Source of the DNA: DASWUZ01 sp036401375
GTDB lineage: Bacteria; Acidobacteriota; Terriglobia; Terriglobales; Acidobacteriaceae
Assembly: GCA_036401375.1 (NCBI GenBank)
Contig: DASWVB010000023.1
Span: forward strand, 50,355 to 114,354
Reading direction: 5' to 3'
DNA length: 64,000 nucleotides
This document shows, in pieces, positions 1 through 8,582 of this stretch (positions within the stretch are counted from its first letter, which is position 1; the number at the start of each line of letters is the position of its first letter). Position numbers and translations under genes: made by a program. The notes under the pieces are model-generated. The model was not told the origin of the DNA. It worked only from the letters and a program-made list of their open reading frames with translations, and did not search any database.

Positions 1-123
1 GACGGCCGCGAACGCGATGTCTACGTCTACTTCGACAACGACGCCAAGGTGAGGGCCCCGTTCGACGCCCAGGGCCTCATCGCCAGGGTAGACCGGCTCC
101 TCGCCAGCCCCAGCCGCATCTAG
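1..123 (+). CDS. DUF72 (YecE-like) family protein, C-terminal fragment
   Basis: Open from the first base to a TAG at 121-123, giving the last 40 residues of a protein whose start lies outside the window. The stretch VYVYFDNDAK followed by an alanine/aspartate-rich turn and a final helix resembles the end of DUF72 (YecE-type) TIM-barrel proteins, which end on an aromatic strand with a conserved F-N-D or F-N-N motif. The biochemical role of the family is not established. Codon use is the same C/G-ending style as the neighbours. The identification rests on about ten recognisable residues, so it is tentative. Confidence 0.5.
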   Translation, partial: DGRERDVYVYFDNDAKVRAPFDAQGLIARVDRLLASPSRI

Positions 124-181
124 AGTCCCACGCCGCCAGGCGCCCTCTTCGGCCCGGCACGGCGCCACACGCCCGCAACCT

Positions 182-1006
182 CTAAGGAGTCTGCGCGTGC
201 ACCTGCCCATACTCCAGCAGCGTCACCAGCAGCACGCCCCCGGCAATGTTCCCCGAGACCGCAGGACCGAGCCACTCCAGGTACCGCAGCAGCGTCACCT
301 GATGGCTCAGCACCGAGCTGAGTATCTCGCCGCTGCTCGCAATGCAATGGGCAAAATGCCCGATCCCCACCAGGAAAGTCAGCACCCAGATCACCATCAC
401 CGACCCCGTGATCGAGTGGCTGCCGCTCACCATCCACGCCACCAGCGCAATGATCCATCCGCCGATCACTCCGCTCCAGAAGACATGCCCGGGCGTAGCA
501 TTCACCGCCTCCGCCCCCAGCCTCGTCATCGCCGCTACATAGGCCGGCTGCAGGGCCCCGCTGCGCTCTGCCAGCAGCGCAAACAGCAGCGCCCCCAGCA
601 GGTTGCAGGGCAGCACGATGCTCCACAGCCGCAGCGTCTTCAACAGGTGCCGCCGCTCCGCAAACACTAGCGCGATCGGGTAGAGAGTGTTCTCGGTAAA
701 CAGCTGGCCGCGGCCCAGGATCACCGCCATGAACCCGATCGGATACAGCAGGTCCGCCACAAACTGCGCCGTGGGAGTGGTCCCCAGCTGCGCCGATGCG
801 ATCGAGGTTCCCAGCACCGTCAACCCCATCGTCAGCCCGCCTACCACCCCTGCCACCGCCAGCGAAAGCGCCGAACGCCCCAGCTCCTGCCGCGCGTTCC
901 GCGCCACCTGTGCGAAGATGTCATTCGCGGTCGGACGATCCAGGTCCTGCTGTATGCTCTCCGCCGAGGCCGGCACTGGGCTCAGCTTCAAGTCTCGAAT
1001 CGACAT
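182..1006 (-). CDS. Formate/nitrite transporter (FNT/FocA-NirC) family channel
   Basis: A 274-residue integral membrane protein, close to the usual FNT size of 260-290. The N-terminus has a short cytoplasmic helix, then about six hydrophobic segments separated by glycine-rich turns; the pattern G-G-L-T-M-G-L near residue 60 and the stretch GRGQLFTENT near residue 100 match the first helices of FNT channels. These proteins form pentamers that pass formate, nitrite, hydrosulfide or related small anions across the inner membrane; the substrate cannot be read from sequence. The ATG is preceded by a GAGG ribosome site. It is divergent from the RNase gene, with a 144-bp spacer holding both upstream regions. 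Confidence 0.82.
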   Translation of the reverse strand: MSIRDLKLSPVPASAESIQQDLDRPTANDIFAQVARNARQELGRSALSLAVAGVVGGLTMGLTVLGTSIASAQLGTTPTAQFVADLLYPIGFMAVILGRGQLFTENTLYPIALVFAERRHLLKTLRLWSIVLPCNLLGALLFALLAERSGALQPAYVAAMTRLGAEAVNATPGHVFWSGVIGGWIIALVAWMVSGSHSITGSVMVIWVLTFLVGIGHFAHCIASSGEILSSVLSHQVTLLRYLEWLGPAVSGNIAGGVLLVTLLEYGQVHAQTP

Positions 1007-1150
1007 CTGAGCCTCAAGGACGATGCCATCGAGCGCAGCGTCCCTTGCTCTGATGCAGGAACCCGCGGATCTTCAGGGCGCCTGGCTGCTCCACCGGCCC
1101 TCGCTGTCTCCCGCATCAAACCCTGCGAGAACTTTGTAAGAGAGGAACCG

Positions 1151-2755
1151 ATGAACCCCCACCCGCCCTTCGACCTCCAGGCTGCTGCCCGGCAATCCAT
1201 GCTCGACCACGGCTTCAACCCCGACTTCCCGGCCGACGCACTGCAGCAGGCAGCCAGCCTCGCCCAGCAGCCTCCCGCCGCCACAGCCGCCGGCTTGCAG
1301 GACCTCCGCCAGCTCCTCTGGTCCTCGATCGACAACGACACCTCCCGCGACCTCGACCAGATCGAATGGGCCGAACGCCTGCCCGGCGGCCCCGGCCGCG
1401 TCCTCATCGGCATCGCCGATGTAGACGCCTTCGTCCCCCAGGACTCCCCCATCGACAGATACGCCGCCAGCGAGACCACCACCGTCTACACCGGCGTCCA
1501 CAACTACTCCATGCTGCCGGAGTCTCTCTCCACCGGCGCAACCTCTCTGCTCGAGGACCAGGACCGCGTCGCCTTCATCATCGAATTCACCGTCGACAAG
1601 GACGGTCACGTAGCAGGCAACAAGCTCTACAGCGCGCTCGTGCGGAACCGCGCACAGCTCGCCTACGACTCCGTCGGTGCATGGCTCGAGGGCCGCGGTG
1701 AGGCCCCGCCCAAAGTAGCAGCCTCCGCCGACCTGCAGGCCCAGCTCAAGCTCCAGGACGAGCTGGCCCAGGCGCTGCGCCAGGCCCGCTACCGCCACGG
1801 GGCCCTCAACATCGAGACCATCGAGACTCATCCCCTGCTCGTCGCCGGGCAGATCGTCGACGTCGTCAACCAGCAGAAAAATCACGCCACCGAACTCATC
1901 GAAGACTTCATGATCGCCGCCAACCAGGTCGTCGCGTCTTCCCTGGAAGCGGCCAGACTCTCCTCGCTCCGCCGCGTCGTCAAGACGCCAAAGCGCTGGG
2001 ACCGCATCGTCGCCCTCGCCGCGCAGCAGGGCGGCAGCCTGCCCGCGACCCCCGACTCCGCCGCCCTCAACGACTTCCTCAACACCCGCAAGGCCGCCGA
2101 CCCCGACCACTTCGCCGACCTGTCCCTGGCCGTAGTCAAGCTCATGGGGCCCGGCGAATACGTCGTTCAGCGCCCCGGCGATCCGCCCCAGGGCCACTTC
2201 GGCCTCGCCGTGCAGGACTACACCCACTCAACCGCGCCCAACCGCCGCTTCGCCGACCTGCTCACCCAGAGGCTCCTCAAGGCAGCAGGCGCCGACCGTG
2301 CAACCACCTACTCCGACGATCAGCTGAACGCTGCCGCCCAGAACTGCACCCTCAAGGAAGACGCCGCGCGTAAAGTCGAGCGCGAGATGCAGAAGCGCAT
2401 CGCCGCAGTCGCCATGAGCAGCCGCATCGGTCAGACCTTCGATGCCATGGTCACCGGCGTCAACGAACACGGCACCTTCGTCCGCACCCTCCAGCCGCAC
2501 GTCGAAGGCATGCTGGTCCGCGGTCAGCAGGGCATCGATGTTGGAGACAGGTTGCGCGTCACCCTCGTCCGCGCCGACGCCCAGCGCGGATTCATCGACT
2601 TCGCCCGCGCCGATAACGGCGGCCTGCACGGCCCAAACAATCAGCAAGGCAATCAGCCCGGCAATCAGTCCGGCAATCAGCCCGGCAGTCAGCCCGGCAA
2701 GCTGCCCGTCAGCCAGCCGCCCAGCGCCCCCGCCGGCAGCCGCACTCCCACATAG
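1151..2755 (+). CDS. RNB-domain 3'-5' exoribonuclease (RNase II/R family)
   Basis: A 534-residue protein with an RNB catalytic domain. The metal-binding signature is visible at residues 61-70 (D61, D67, D69, with Q70 where RNase II has a fourth aspartate), followed by the G-I-A-D-V-D strand and a T-V-Y segment typical of the fold. An S1-like OB fold follows at about residues 430-490. The usual N-terminal cold-shock domains are missing, which fits the short RNase II subfamily seen in Deinococcus and others. The last 40 residues are low complexity, built on 12-bp repeats encoding N-Q-P-G units. Start: ATG with AGAGGA seven bases upstream. The 3' end overlaps hemQ by 67 bp in convergent orientation. 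Confidence 0.88.
   Translation: MNPHPPFDLQAAARQSMLDHGFNPDFPADALQQAASLAQQPPAATAAGLQDLRQLLWSSIDNDTSRDLDQIEWAERLPGGPGRVLIGIADVDAFVPQDSPIDRYAASETTTVYTGVHNYSMLPESLSTGATSLLEDQDRVAFIIEFTVDKDGHVAGNKLYSALVRNRAQLAYDSVGAWLEGRGEAPPKVAASADLQAQLKLQDELAQALRQARYRHGALNIETIETHPLLVAGQIVDVVNQQKNHATELIEDFMIAANQVVASSLEAARLSSLRRVVKTPKRWDRIVALAAQQGGSLPATPDSAALNDFLNTRKAADPDHFADLSLAVVKLMGPGEYVVQRPGDPPQGHFGLAVQDYTHSTAPNRRFADLLTQRLLKAAGADRATTYSDDQLNAAAQNCTLKEDAARKVEREMQKRIAAVAMSSRIGQTFDAMVTGVNEHGTFVRTLQPHVEGMLVRGQQGIDVGDRLRVTLVRADAQRGFIDFARADNGGLHGPNNQQGNQPGNQSGNQPGSQPGKLPVSQPPSAPAGSRTPT
2648..2695 (+). repeat. 12-bp tandem repeat, four units, in the convergent 3' overlap
   Basis: Four 12-bp units of the type ggcaatcagccc, with one or two substitutions, encode the N-Q-P-G tail of the RNB protein. 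The last units run into the final codons of hemQ on the other strand, so the hemQ stop codon (2689-2691) lies inside the repeat. Confidence 0.9.
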
Positions 2756-3639
2756 AACGAGCCGAACAGCGCATACACCGCGCTCACCTCGTCGAAGCGC
2801 ATCTCGTAGATCAGCTTCTTGAAGACCAGCGGCTCGTCCGCGAAGAGGTCAACCCCCCACTCCCAGTCATCCAACCCGATCGAGCCGGTGATGATCTGCC
2901 TCACCTGGTCCGCATAGCGTCTGCCGATCATCCCGTGCTCATGCATCATCCGCTGCCGCTCCGCCATCGGCGTGGTGTACCAGTTCTCCTGCTCGCCGCG
3001 CCGTCGGTCCATCGGATAGAAGCACGCATACTTCGCCGCCGGTATCGCCGGATAGAGCCGCGAACTCATCGCCGCCGTCTGCCGCGCCAGCACCTCGTCC
3101 ACTACCTCCCTCCACGCCGGCGTGAAGGCCTCCAGCCCCTGCTCCGCCAGCCCCGCGTACGTCTTCGCCGTCGACTCGTAGAGACCCAGCTCCACGATCG
3201 ACAGGTACGAATGAGTCGGCTGCAGGTACGCATGCAGCGCAGTCTGCGCCAGCGCCAGCTCGACATGGTTCAGCTCCGCAAAGGAGTCGCGGAAGTGCAT
3301 CAGCATTAGGTCGCCCTTGTGCCCGATCAGCGAGTACATCGCCGATTGGTTCGGATGGCCCTCCGCCGAACCAGCCTCCCACGGCTGCAGCAGCTCCGCC
3401 GCCTCCGCCGCAATCAGCGTGCGCTCCAGCGCCGGCAGCGCGCGCCACGCCGTCCAGTCGAACCGGAACATCTGGTGCAGCACGCTCGACCCTTCAACGG
3501 TCAAGGGAACAGGAGGCAGGGCGGCAGAAGAACTGGCCAGTGCTTGCGACAATTGAGACCTCCTCGAAACGGCAGATCGCCAGCCGCCGGACAACCGGCG
3601 ACCCGACGAAACCCCGTCCCCAAAACCTTCAACTGCCAT
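2689..3639 (-). CDS. hemQ: Coproheme decarboxylase HemQ/ChdC (chlorite dismutase-like)
   Basis: A 316-residue member of the chlorite dismutase superfamily. The region ACFYPMDRRRGEQENWY contains the tyrosine and Y-P-M-D-R-R segment diagnostic of HemQ, and MMHEHGMIGRRYAD supplies the proximal heme histidine. The segment WEWGVDLFADEP and the end of the second ferredoxin-like fold follow in normal order. HemQ makes protoheme from iron coproporphyrin III with peroxide, the last step of the coproporphyrin-dependent heme route. The ATG at 3639 is chosen; a TTG ten codons upstream (3669) would extend the reading frame. The first 50 residues are poorly conserved. A 14-bp tandem repeat lies just upstream. 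The C-terminal codons overlap the RNase gene. Confidence 0.9.
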   Translation of the reverse strand: MAVEGFGDGVSSGRRLSGGWRSAVSRRSQLSQALASSSAALPPVPLTVEGSSVLHQMFRFDWTAWRALPALERTLIAAEAAELLQPWEAGSAEGHPNQSAMYSLIGHKGDLMLMHFRDSFAELNHVELALAQTALHAYLQPTHSYLSIVELGLYESTAKTYAGLAEQGLEAFTPAWREVVDEVLARQTAAMSSRLYPAIPAAKYACFYPMDRRRGEQENWYTTPMAERQRMMHEHGMIGRRYADQVRQIITGSIGLDDWEWGVDLFADEPLVFKKLIYEMRFDEVSAVYALFGSFYVGVRLPAGALGGWLTGSLPG

Positions 3640-3670
3640 GATAGTGGATTGAGGATCGAAGAGATTCAAT

Positions 3671-3753
3671 CGAACTCAGCCGCTCGAACTCAGCCGCTCG
3701 AAATCAGCCGCTCGAACTCAGCACATCGAAATCAGCCGAATTGAAATCAGCGA
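3671..3753. repeat. 14-bp tandem repeat, six units, upstream of hemQ
   Basis: Six consecutive units based on cgaactcagccgct (3671-3684, 3685-3698, 3699-3712, 3713-3726, 3727-3740, 3741-3753). The first two are identical and the rest differ by one to five bases. The array starts about 30 bp upstream of the hemQ ATG and occupies the place where its promoter would be expected. No other feature is seen in the spacer to 3878. Confidence 0.9.
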
Positions 3754-3878
3754 CCTACGAACGTCAGCACATCGAGGCCCTCAAGCCAGGCACGGGCCGC
3801 TCTCCATCCTGCGCAAGCTGCATTAAGTCAGCCCGCAGCCGCAGCCCTCTAGCCGCAACCCCGCACCAGCCCCAAACC

Positions 3879-5804
3879 TCAATCCCGCTGCCCATGCATC
3901 ACCACAGCATGCTCAAGCGGCGGAGTATGCTGCCACTCACGGATCTGCTCCATCGCCGAAGTCAGATTCAGCACCACTTTGTCGGGCCGCGTACGCCCAA
4001 ACCGCTCCCGCGTACGCTCCGGCTCAGCCCCGCTGCCCCACAGGCAGATCACGATGCGGTTGTTCGGCAGATGCTCGCGGATGCGCTGACACAGCGCCCG
4101 CGACTGCACAAAGGCAAACGGCGGCAGGGCAGAGATGCAGATCATCGTCTCCGGCTCCTCTGCCAGCCGCGCCAGTATCTCCGGCGAAAGCGCCGCAACC
4201 GGCAGCATCATCGTCCGGTTCCCCTCCTGCTCGAGCAGCTGCGCCAGCATCGTGGCCGCGATCTCGTCCGCCTCATCCGCCGTCGAGACGCACACGATAG
4301 GGAACTTCCTCGCCGCAACTCCTCCCCGCAAAGAGGGCGGGTTCGCCGCATTCTTCGAGGGATAATCCGTCAGCTCCGCAATCAGCTCCAGCACGCTGTG
4401 AAACACGAACTCCGTGCGCACCTCATCGAGCGCCCCCTTGTGACGGTCCTGCTCGGCCAGCGACAGCGAAGGCAGCAGCACCCCGTCATACAGCTCGATC
4501 AGCTGCTTGCCCTCAAGGTATTGCTCCGCGATCGAGTGCGCCTCCGTCTGGTCCAGCGCCAGCAGCCGCTCATAGAACTTCGCCTCCGGCGCCATCGCCA
4601 CCTCATCGCCAAGCAGCGTATGCAGAAACGACATCTGCGGCACATACCGCCCCAGCACGATCAGGCACACCGTCAGCGGAGTCGACAAAACCAGCCCCGG
4701 CCAACCCCAGATCATCGTCCAAAGTATCGCCATCGTCACCAGCGCCAGCGGAGAGATACCCGTATGCGATCCGTAGATCAACGGCTCGAGGAAGTTGCTG
4801 AGCACCATCTCGATCGTCATAAACAACGCCAGCACCAGCAGCGGATGCCACCACGTATTGAAGATGATCACCGAAAACAGCAGCGGCAGCATCGCGCCCA
4901 TCATCGTGCCGACGTAAGGCACCACCCGCAGGATTCCCGCGACCGCACCCCACAGCGTCGCATTCGGAACGCCGATCAGGTAGAGCCCGCAGCCGAAGAC
5001 GAATCCATACCCCGCATTCACCAGGAAGTTCATGATCAGGTAGCGGCTGATCCGCTCCGCCGCGTCGTTCAGCGCCTGGGTCATCAGGTTCATGTGCCCC
5101 ATTCCCGCCAGCAGCAGCAGGCGGTTGCGCAGGTCTTCCCGGTTCACCAGCATGTAGATCGTGAAGATCATCACGATCACAGCCTCACCCAGCGGCTTGC
5201 CGACCGGCACCAGCAGGTCCTTCAACTCGCGGATCGGACCCTTGTCCGGAATCACCACTGTCACCGGCGTCGGCGCGCTCCCCGGCAGGATGATCGTCGT
5301 CCCCTTCGAACTCCCTTTGCCCTTCACGCTCGTATCGCCATCGCCCGCGCCCGCCGGCGCTACCGCGTCCCCCGAGAACTCCTGCAGGATGATCCTCAGA
5401 CTCTCAAACGCCTTGCCCACCGGCCCCGACGTCGGCGCGTGGATCTCTCTCAGCTTGTTGTGGATGTTCAGACGGTACTGACCCAGGTCCTCGGCGACCC
5501 CGATCAACTGCGTGCTCACGATCCATCCCACTCCGCCCAGCACCAGCGCCGCCATCATCACCACCAGCAGCACGGCCGGGATGCGCGCCATGCGCAGCCT
5601 CTGCAGGAAGCTCACCACCGGTGTGAAGAGGAAGTTCAGGGTCAACGCCAGCGCAAACGGCATCAGGATTTCGCGCGCGAAGTAGAGCACCAGCAGCACC
5701 ACGGCAAGCAGCAGAAAGGGCTCGCTCGCCAGCAGGCCGCGGCGCGGGCTGCGGCTTACCGCAGCGCCTTCATAGCTCGGAGTAACAGTGCTCGGCTTGA
5801 CCAT
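3879..5804 (-). CDS. AI-2E/PerM-family permease with cobalamin-binding-like C-terminal module
   Basis: A 641-residue protein counted from the ATG at 5804; an upstream frame extension to 5906 looks non-coding. Residues about 25-390 form the AI-2E/PerM permease: two N-terminal membrane helices, a soluble insert rich in G/K, then a cluster of four to five helices with the P-Y-V-G-T motif. Residues about 400-480 are helical and read like the cap domain of B12-binding proteins (E-L-Y-D-G-V-L-L-P-S-L). Residues about 500-620 alternate strands and helices like a Rossmann fold (PIVCVST, NRIVICLWG). The usual D-x-H-x-x-G cobalamin motif is absent. Family members export small molecules or act as antiporters; the substrate here is unknown. 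Confidence 0.8.
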   Translation of the reverse strand: MVKPSTVTPSYEGAAVSRSPRRGLLASEPFLLLAVVLLVLYFAREILMPFALALTLNFLFTPVVSFLQRLRMARIPAVLLVVMMAALVLGGVGWIVSTQLIGVAEDLGQYRLNIHNKLREIHAPTSGPVGKAFESLRIILQEFSGDAVAPAGAGDGDTSVKGKGSSKGTTIILPGSAPTPVTVVIPDKGPIRELKDLLVPVGKPLGEAVIVMIFTIYMLVNREDLRNRLLLLAGMGHMNLMTQALNDAAERISRYLIMNFLVNAGYGFVFGCGLYLIGVPNATLWGAVAGILRVVPYVGTMMGAMLPLLFSVIIFNTWWHPLLVLALFMTIEMVLSNFLEPLIYGSHTGISPLALVTMAILWTMIWGWPGLVLSTPLTVCLIVLGRYVPQMSFLHTLLGDEVAMAPEAKFYERLLALDQTEAHSIAEQYLEGKQLIELYDGVLLPSLSLAEQDRHKGALDEVRTEFVFHSVLELIAELTDYPSKNAANPPSLRGGVAARKFPIVCVSTADEADEIAATMLAQLLEQEGNRTMMLPVAALSPEILARLAEEPETMICISALPPFAFVQSRALCQRIREHLPNNRIVICLWGSGAEPERTRERFGRTRPDKVVLNLTSAMEQIREWQHTPPLEHAVVMHGQRD

Positions 5805-6018
5805 CGGCTGTCGCAGATACCCACCAGGGGCATCGGCTAAGTTATACGGGATGCGCCCAGCCCCATGCAAAGCTGCGCCCGCGGAGCTGCAGCCCCGGAG
5901 CAGCACGGGGTGCGCTGCTCGCTGCTGGTGAAGCTACCGGACCGATCGGCGCAGCTGCTCCGCCATCAGCAAGGCTCTTCGTCCTTCGGTGGAATGTGCC
6001 GCCGATCGAGTGACGCGC

Positions 6019-6786
6019 TCAGGAGGACGCCTGGACATGGATACCGCACTCAAGCTTCTGACCAGCCCACCGCCCGGAACGAGGATCGCCCGGATCGAGA
6101 GGAAGCGAAGTGCAAGGCTCGCAGCCGATGCTCGAGTAGCCCTGCTCATACAGCGGCAGTAGCGGGATCTCGAACCGCGCCGCATACTGCCACACGTCCC
6201 GCGTAGTCCACTCCGCCAGCAGGCTGATCTTGCGCAGCAGCCTGCCGCCCGGCAGCGCAAACGTGTCGACCGCCTGCAGCCCCGAGCGGCTCTTCGACTG
6301 CTCCCGCCTCAGCCCCGTGAACCAGAGCTCGTACCCCTCCAGCGCCCGGAACAGCGGGCCTACCTTCCGCAGCGCGCAGCAGCGGTCCGGCGCCACCTGG
6401 TTCAGGATGCCAAACTGCTCCGTCTGCTCAGCCACCGTCTGCTCCGGCAGGATGTTCACCAGCCTCAGCCCCCACTCGGCAGCCATCCGGTCGCGGTACG
6501 CATACGTCTCCGCAAAATGGTACCCGGTATCTAGAAAAAGCACCGGCACGTCCGGCGCCGCCGCCCGCAGCATGTGAAGCACAACCATATCCTCAGCCTG
6601 GAAGCTGCAGGTCATACACACCTCCTGCGCTCCGAGGGCAAGCTGCCCCTGCATCACGCTCTGCGCGACGGCAATCTTCTCATCGAGTGTCAGGACACCG
6701 GAAGCGGCCGCCGCCGCCGTACCAGCCAGCGCCTGCACCGGCTCCGGCGTGACCACATGCGACGTCCCGAACGAAGCGTCGCCCAC
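6019..6786 (-). CDS. cysH: Adenylyl-sulfate (APS) reductase, assimilatory
   Basis: A 255-residue PAPS/APS reductase. The adenylate-binding S-F-Q-A-E-D segment is at 61-66, a Cys pair C136-C137 and a second pair C222-x-x-C225 make the four-cysteine signature of a [4Fe-4S] cluster, and the catalytic E-C-G-I-H motif carries C247. The cluster cysteines mark enzymes that reduce APS rather than PAPS. The product, sulfite, feeds cysteine synthesis. The start is a GTG whose first codon overlaps the last base of the cysN stop, so cysD, cysN and cysH are translationally coupled and transcribed leftward as one unit. No sulfite reductase gene is in view. Confidence 0.93.
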   Translation of the reverse strand: MGDASFGTSHVVTPEPVQALAGTAAAAASGVLTLDEKIAVAQSVMQGQLALGAQEVCMTCSFQAEDMVVLHMLRAAAPDVPVLFLDTGYHFAETYAYRDRMAAEWGLRLVNILPEQTVAEQTEQFGILNQVAPDRCCALRKVGPLFRALEGYELWFTGLRREQSKSRSGLQAVDTFALPGGRLLRKISLLAEWTTRDVWQYAARFEIPLLPLYEQGYSSIGCEPCTSLPLDPGDPRSGRWAGQKLECGIHVQASS

Positions 6787-8582
6787 TAGATTCCCTCCCC
6801 GTACACATAAACGCCCGGCGTCGACCGCTTCGACAGCAGCCCCGCACCCAGCAGGGCGCCAACGATCTTCTCGAGCGTCGCGAAGGTGTCCGTCCCCGGC
6901 TCCCGGTACTCCGACGCCTCCGCCGGCACGACCGCCAGCGAACTGCCCGTCAGCTCGCCCTGCGCCCTCGCCGTTAAAATCTCGACGCTCTGCGACGCAT
7001 GGTCACCCTGCACGATCGCCAGCACGCCCGCCTCCAGCAGAGCCTTCCAGGAATCCCGACTCTGCACCCGCGTCCTCACCACCGCGCAGCCGTGCAGCAG
7101 CAGCGCATTCTCGAGCGCCGCAGCAACTTCCGTATGCCCGCCGAGCGAGATGATCGCCGCTCCATGCGTCCACTTCGCCGCAAGTTCACCATCGAAGCCG
7201 TCGCGCCGGCTCAATCCCTGGCCGCCATCGAGCACCCGCCCGATCATCCCCGCACCGACGGTGGCATTGCTCATCGGGTCGATCAGGATGAAGCTGCCCG
7301 TCACCCGGTTCCGCCCATACTCGTCGACGAAGATCGGTCCGCTGCACTCCACCTCCAGCACCCCGATCTCGTTCATCGCCAGCGTCTTCGCCGGCTCCTG
7401 CTCGAGGGTGTGGATGTTCACCTTGTGCCGGATGCCCGTCACCCTCGCCTTCACCGTCTGCGTGGTGTGCTTCAGCAGCCATGTCTTGTCCGTGTCGAGC
7501 GGCTCGCCGTTCAGCCACACCACCGCCGCCTCAACCCCGGTCGCACTCGCAGGCCTTCCCTCGGCCGCCGCGATCAGGTCTCCGCGGCTGATGTCCAGCT
7601 CGTCTTCCAGCGTCAGCGTGATCGACAGCGGCGCCGAAGCAATAGCCAGGTCGCCATCGAACGTACTGATCGACTGCACCCGCGTCGAACGCCCCGACGG
7701 CAGCGCCACAATCGTGTCCCCCGGGCGAACCGACCCCGACGCGATCTGCCCCGCAAATCCGCGGAAGTTCTGATGCGGACGCACCACCCTCTGCACCGCC
7801 ATGCGAAACGGAGCACCCTGCGCCTCTTCATGCACCGGCACCCGCTCCAGGTGCTCGAGCAGGCTCGGCCCCGCGTACCAAGGCATGCGCCCGCTGCGCG
7901 TAACCACGTTATCGCCCTCGAGCGCGCTCACCGGAATGCACTCCAGACCCCCAATCCCTAGCCGCTCCGCAAGCGCCAGCAGGTCGCGCCGGTGCGCCTC
8001 ATACACCTCATGGGAGTAGTCCACCAGGTCCATCTTGTTGATCGCCGCAACCACATGCCGTATGCCCAGCAGCGACGCAATATAAGCGTGCCGCCGCGAC
8101 TGCGTCAGGATTCCCTTGCGCGCGTCGACCAGGATGATCGCCAGGTCCGCCGTCGAGGCGCCCGTCGCCATGTTCCGCGTGTACTGCTCGTGTCCCGGCG
8201 TGTCCGCGATGATGAACTTGCGACGCGCCGTCGAAAAATACCGGTACGCAACGTCGATCGTGATCCCCTGCTCGCGCTCCGCACGCAACCCATCCGTCAG
8301 TTGCGCGAAGTCGATCGACGCCAGCCGTCCCTCTCCCGCCGCGTGCGTCACCGACCGCACATGGTCCTCGTAGACATTGTGGGAGTCGTACAGCAGCCGC
8401 CCGATCAGCGTCGACTTTCCATCGTCCACGCTGCCCGCCGTGCTGAAACGCAGCAGGTCCTTGGCCTGTTCGGCACGCAGAAACTCGCCGATCGAAAACT
8501 CCGCGTCCAGCGTCGGCGCCACACCCGCGCCCGGCTCCGCAAACCCCTCAAGCACGTGAAAGGGAGATTCGATCAGCCCCAT
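6786..8582 (-). CDS. cysN: Sulfate adenylyltransferase subunit 1 (GTPase) with degenerate APS-kinase-like tail
   Basis: A 598-residue GTPase subunit of ATP sulfurylase, which with CysD makes APS from sulfate and ATP. The G1 loop GSVDDGKS is at 50-57, the G3 D-T-P-G-H at 127-131 and N-K-M-D at 182-185; two beta-barrel domains follow to about residue 445. The remaining 125 residues align in layout with the APS kinase (CysC) domain of CysN-CysC fusions, but where a GxxGxGKT/S loop is expected there is G-G-H-T-E-V (481-486), with no lysine. The tail therefore cannot be an active kinase. This agrees with a CysH that uses APS directly. Starts one base before the end of cysD. Confidence 0.93.
   Translation of the reverse strand: MGLIESPFHVLEGFAEPGAGVAPTLDAEFSIGEFLRAEQAKDLLRFSTAGSVDDGKSTLIGRLLYDSHNVYEDHVRSVTHAAGEGRLASIDFAQLTDGLRAEREQGITIDVAYRYFSTARRKFIIADTPGHEQYTRNMATGASTADLAIILVDARKGILTQSRRHAYIASLLGIRHVVAAINKMDLVDYSHEVYEAHRRDLLALAERLGIGGLECIPVSALEGDNVVTRSGRMPWYAGPSLLEHLERVPVHEEAQGAPFRMAVQRVVRPHQNFRGFAGQIASGSVRPGDTIVALPSGRSTRVQSISTFDGDLAIASAPLSITLTLEDELDISRGDLIAAAEGRPASATGVEAAVVWLNGEPLDTDKTWLLKHTTQTVKARVTGIRHKVNIHTLEQEPAKTLAMNEIGVLEVECSGPIFVDEYGRNRVTGSFILIDPMSNATVGAGMIGRVLDGGQGLSRRDGFDGELAAKWTHGAAIISLGGHTEVAAALENALLLHGCAVVRTRVQSRDSWKALLEAGVLAIVQGDHASQSVEILTARAQGELTGSSLAVVPAEASEYREPGTDTFATLEKIVGALLGAGLLSKRSTPGVYVYGEGI

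Noticed and set aside
1073..2227. Minus-strand frame of 384 codons antisense to the RNB gene
   Set aside because: Repetitive Gly/Val/Asp/Glu composition and no motif; the RNB domain on the other strand is clear.
3741..5840. Plus-strand frame of 699 codons opposite the permease
   Set aside because: Rich in Arg/His/Gln with no hydrophobic core or family; it mirrors the real minus-strand gene, a common artefact of high GC.
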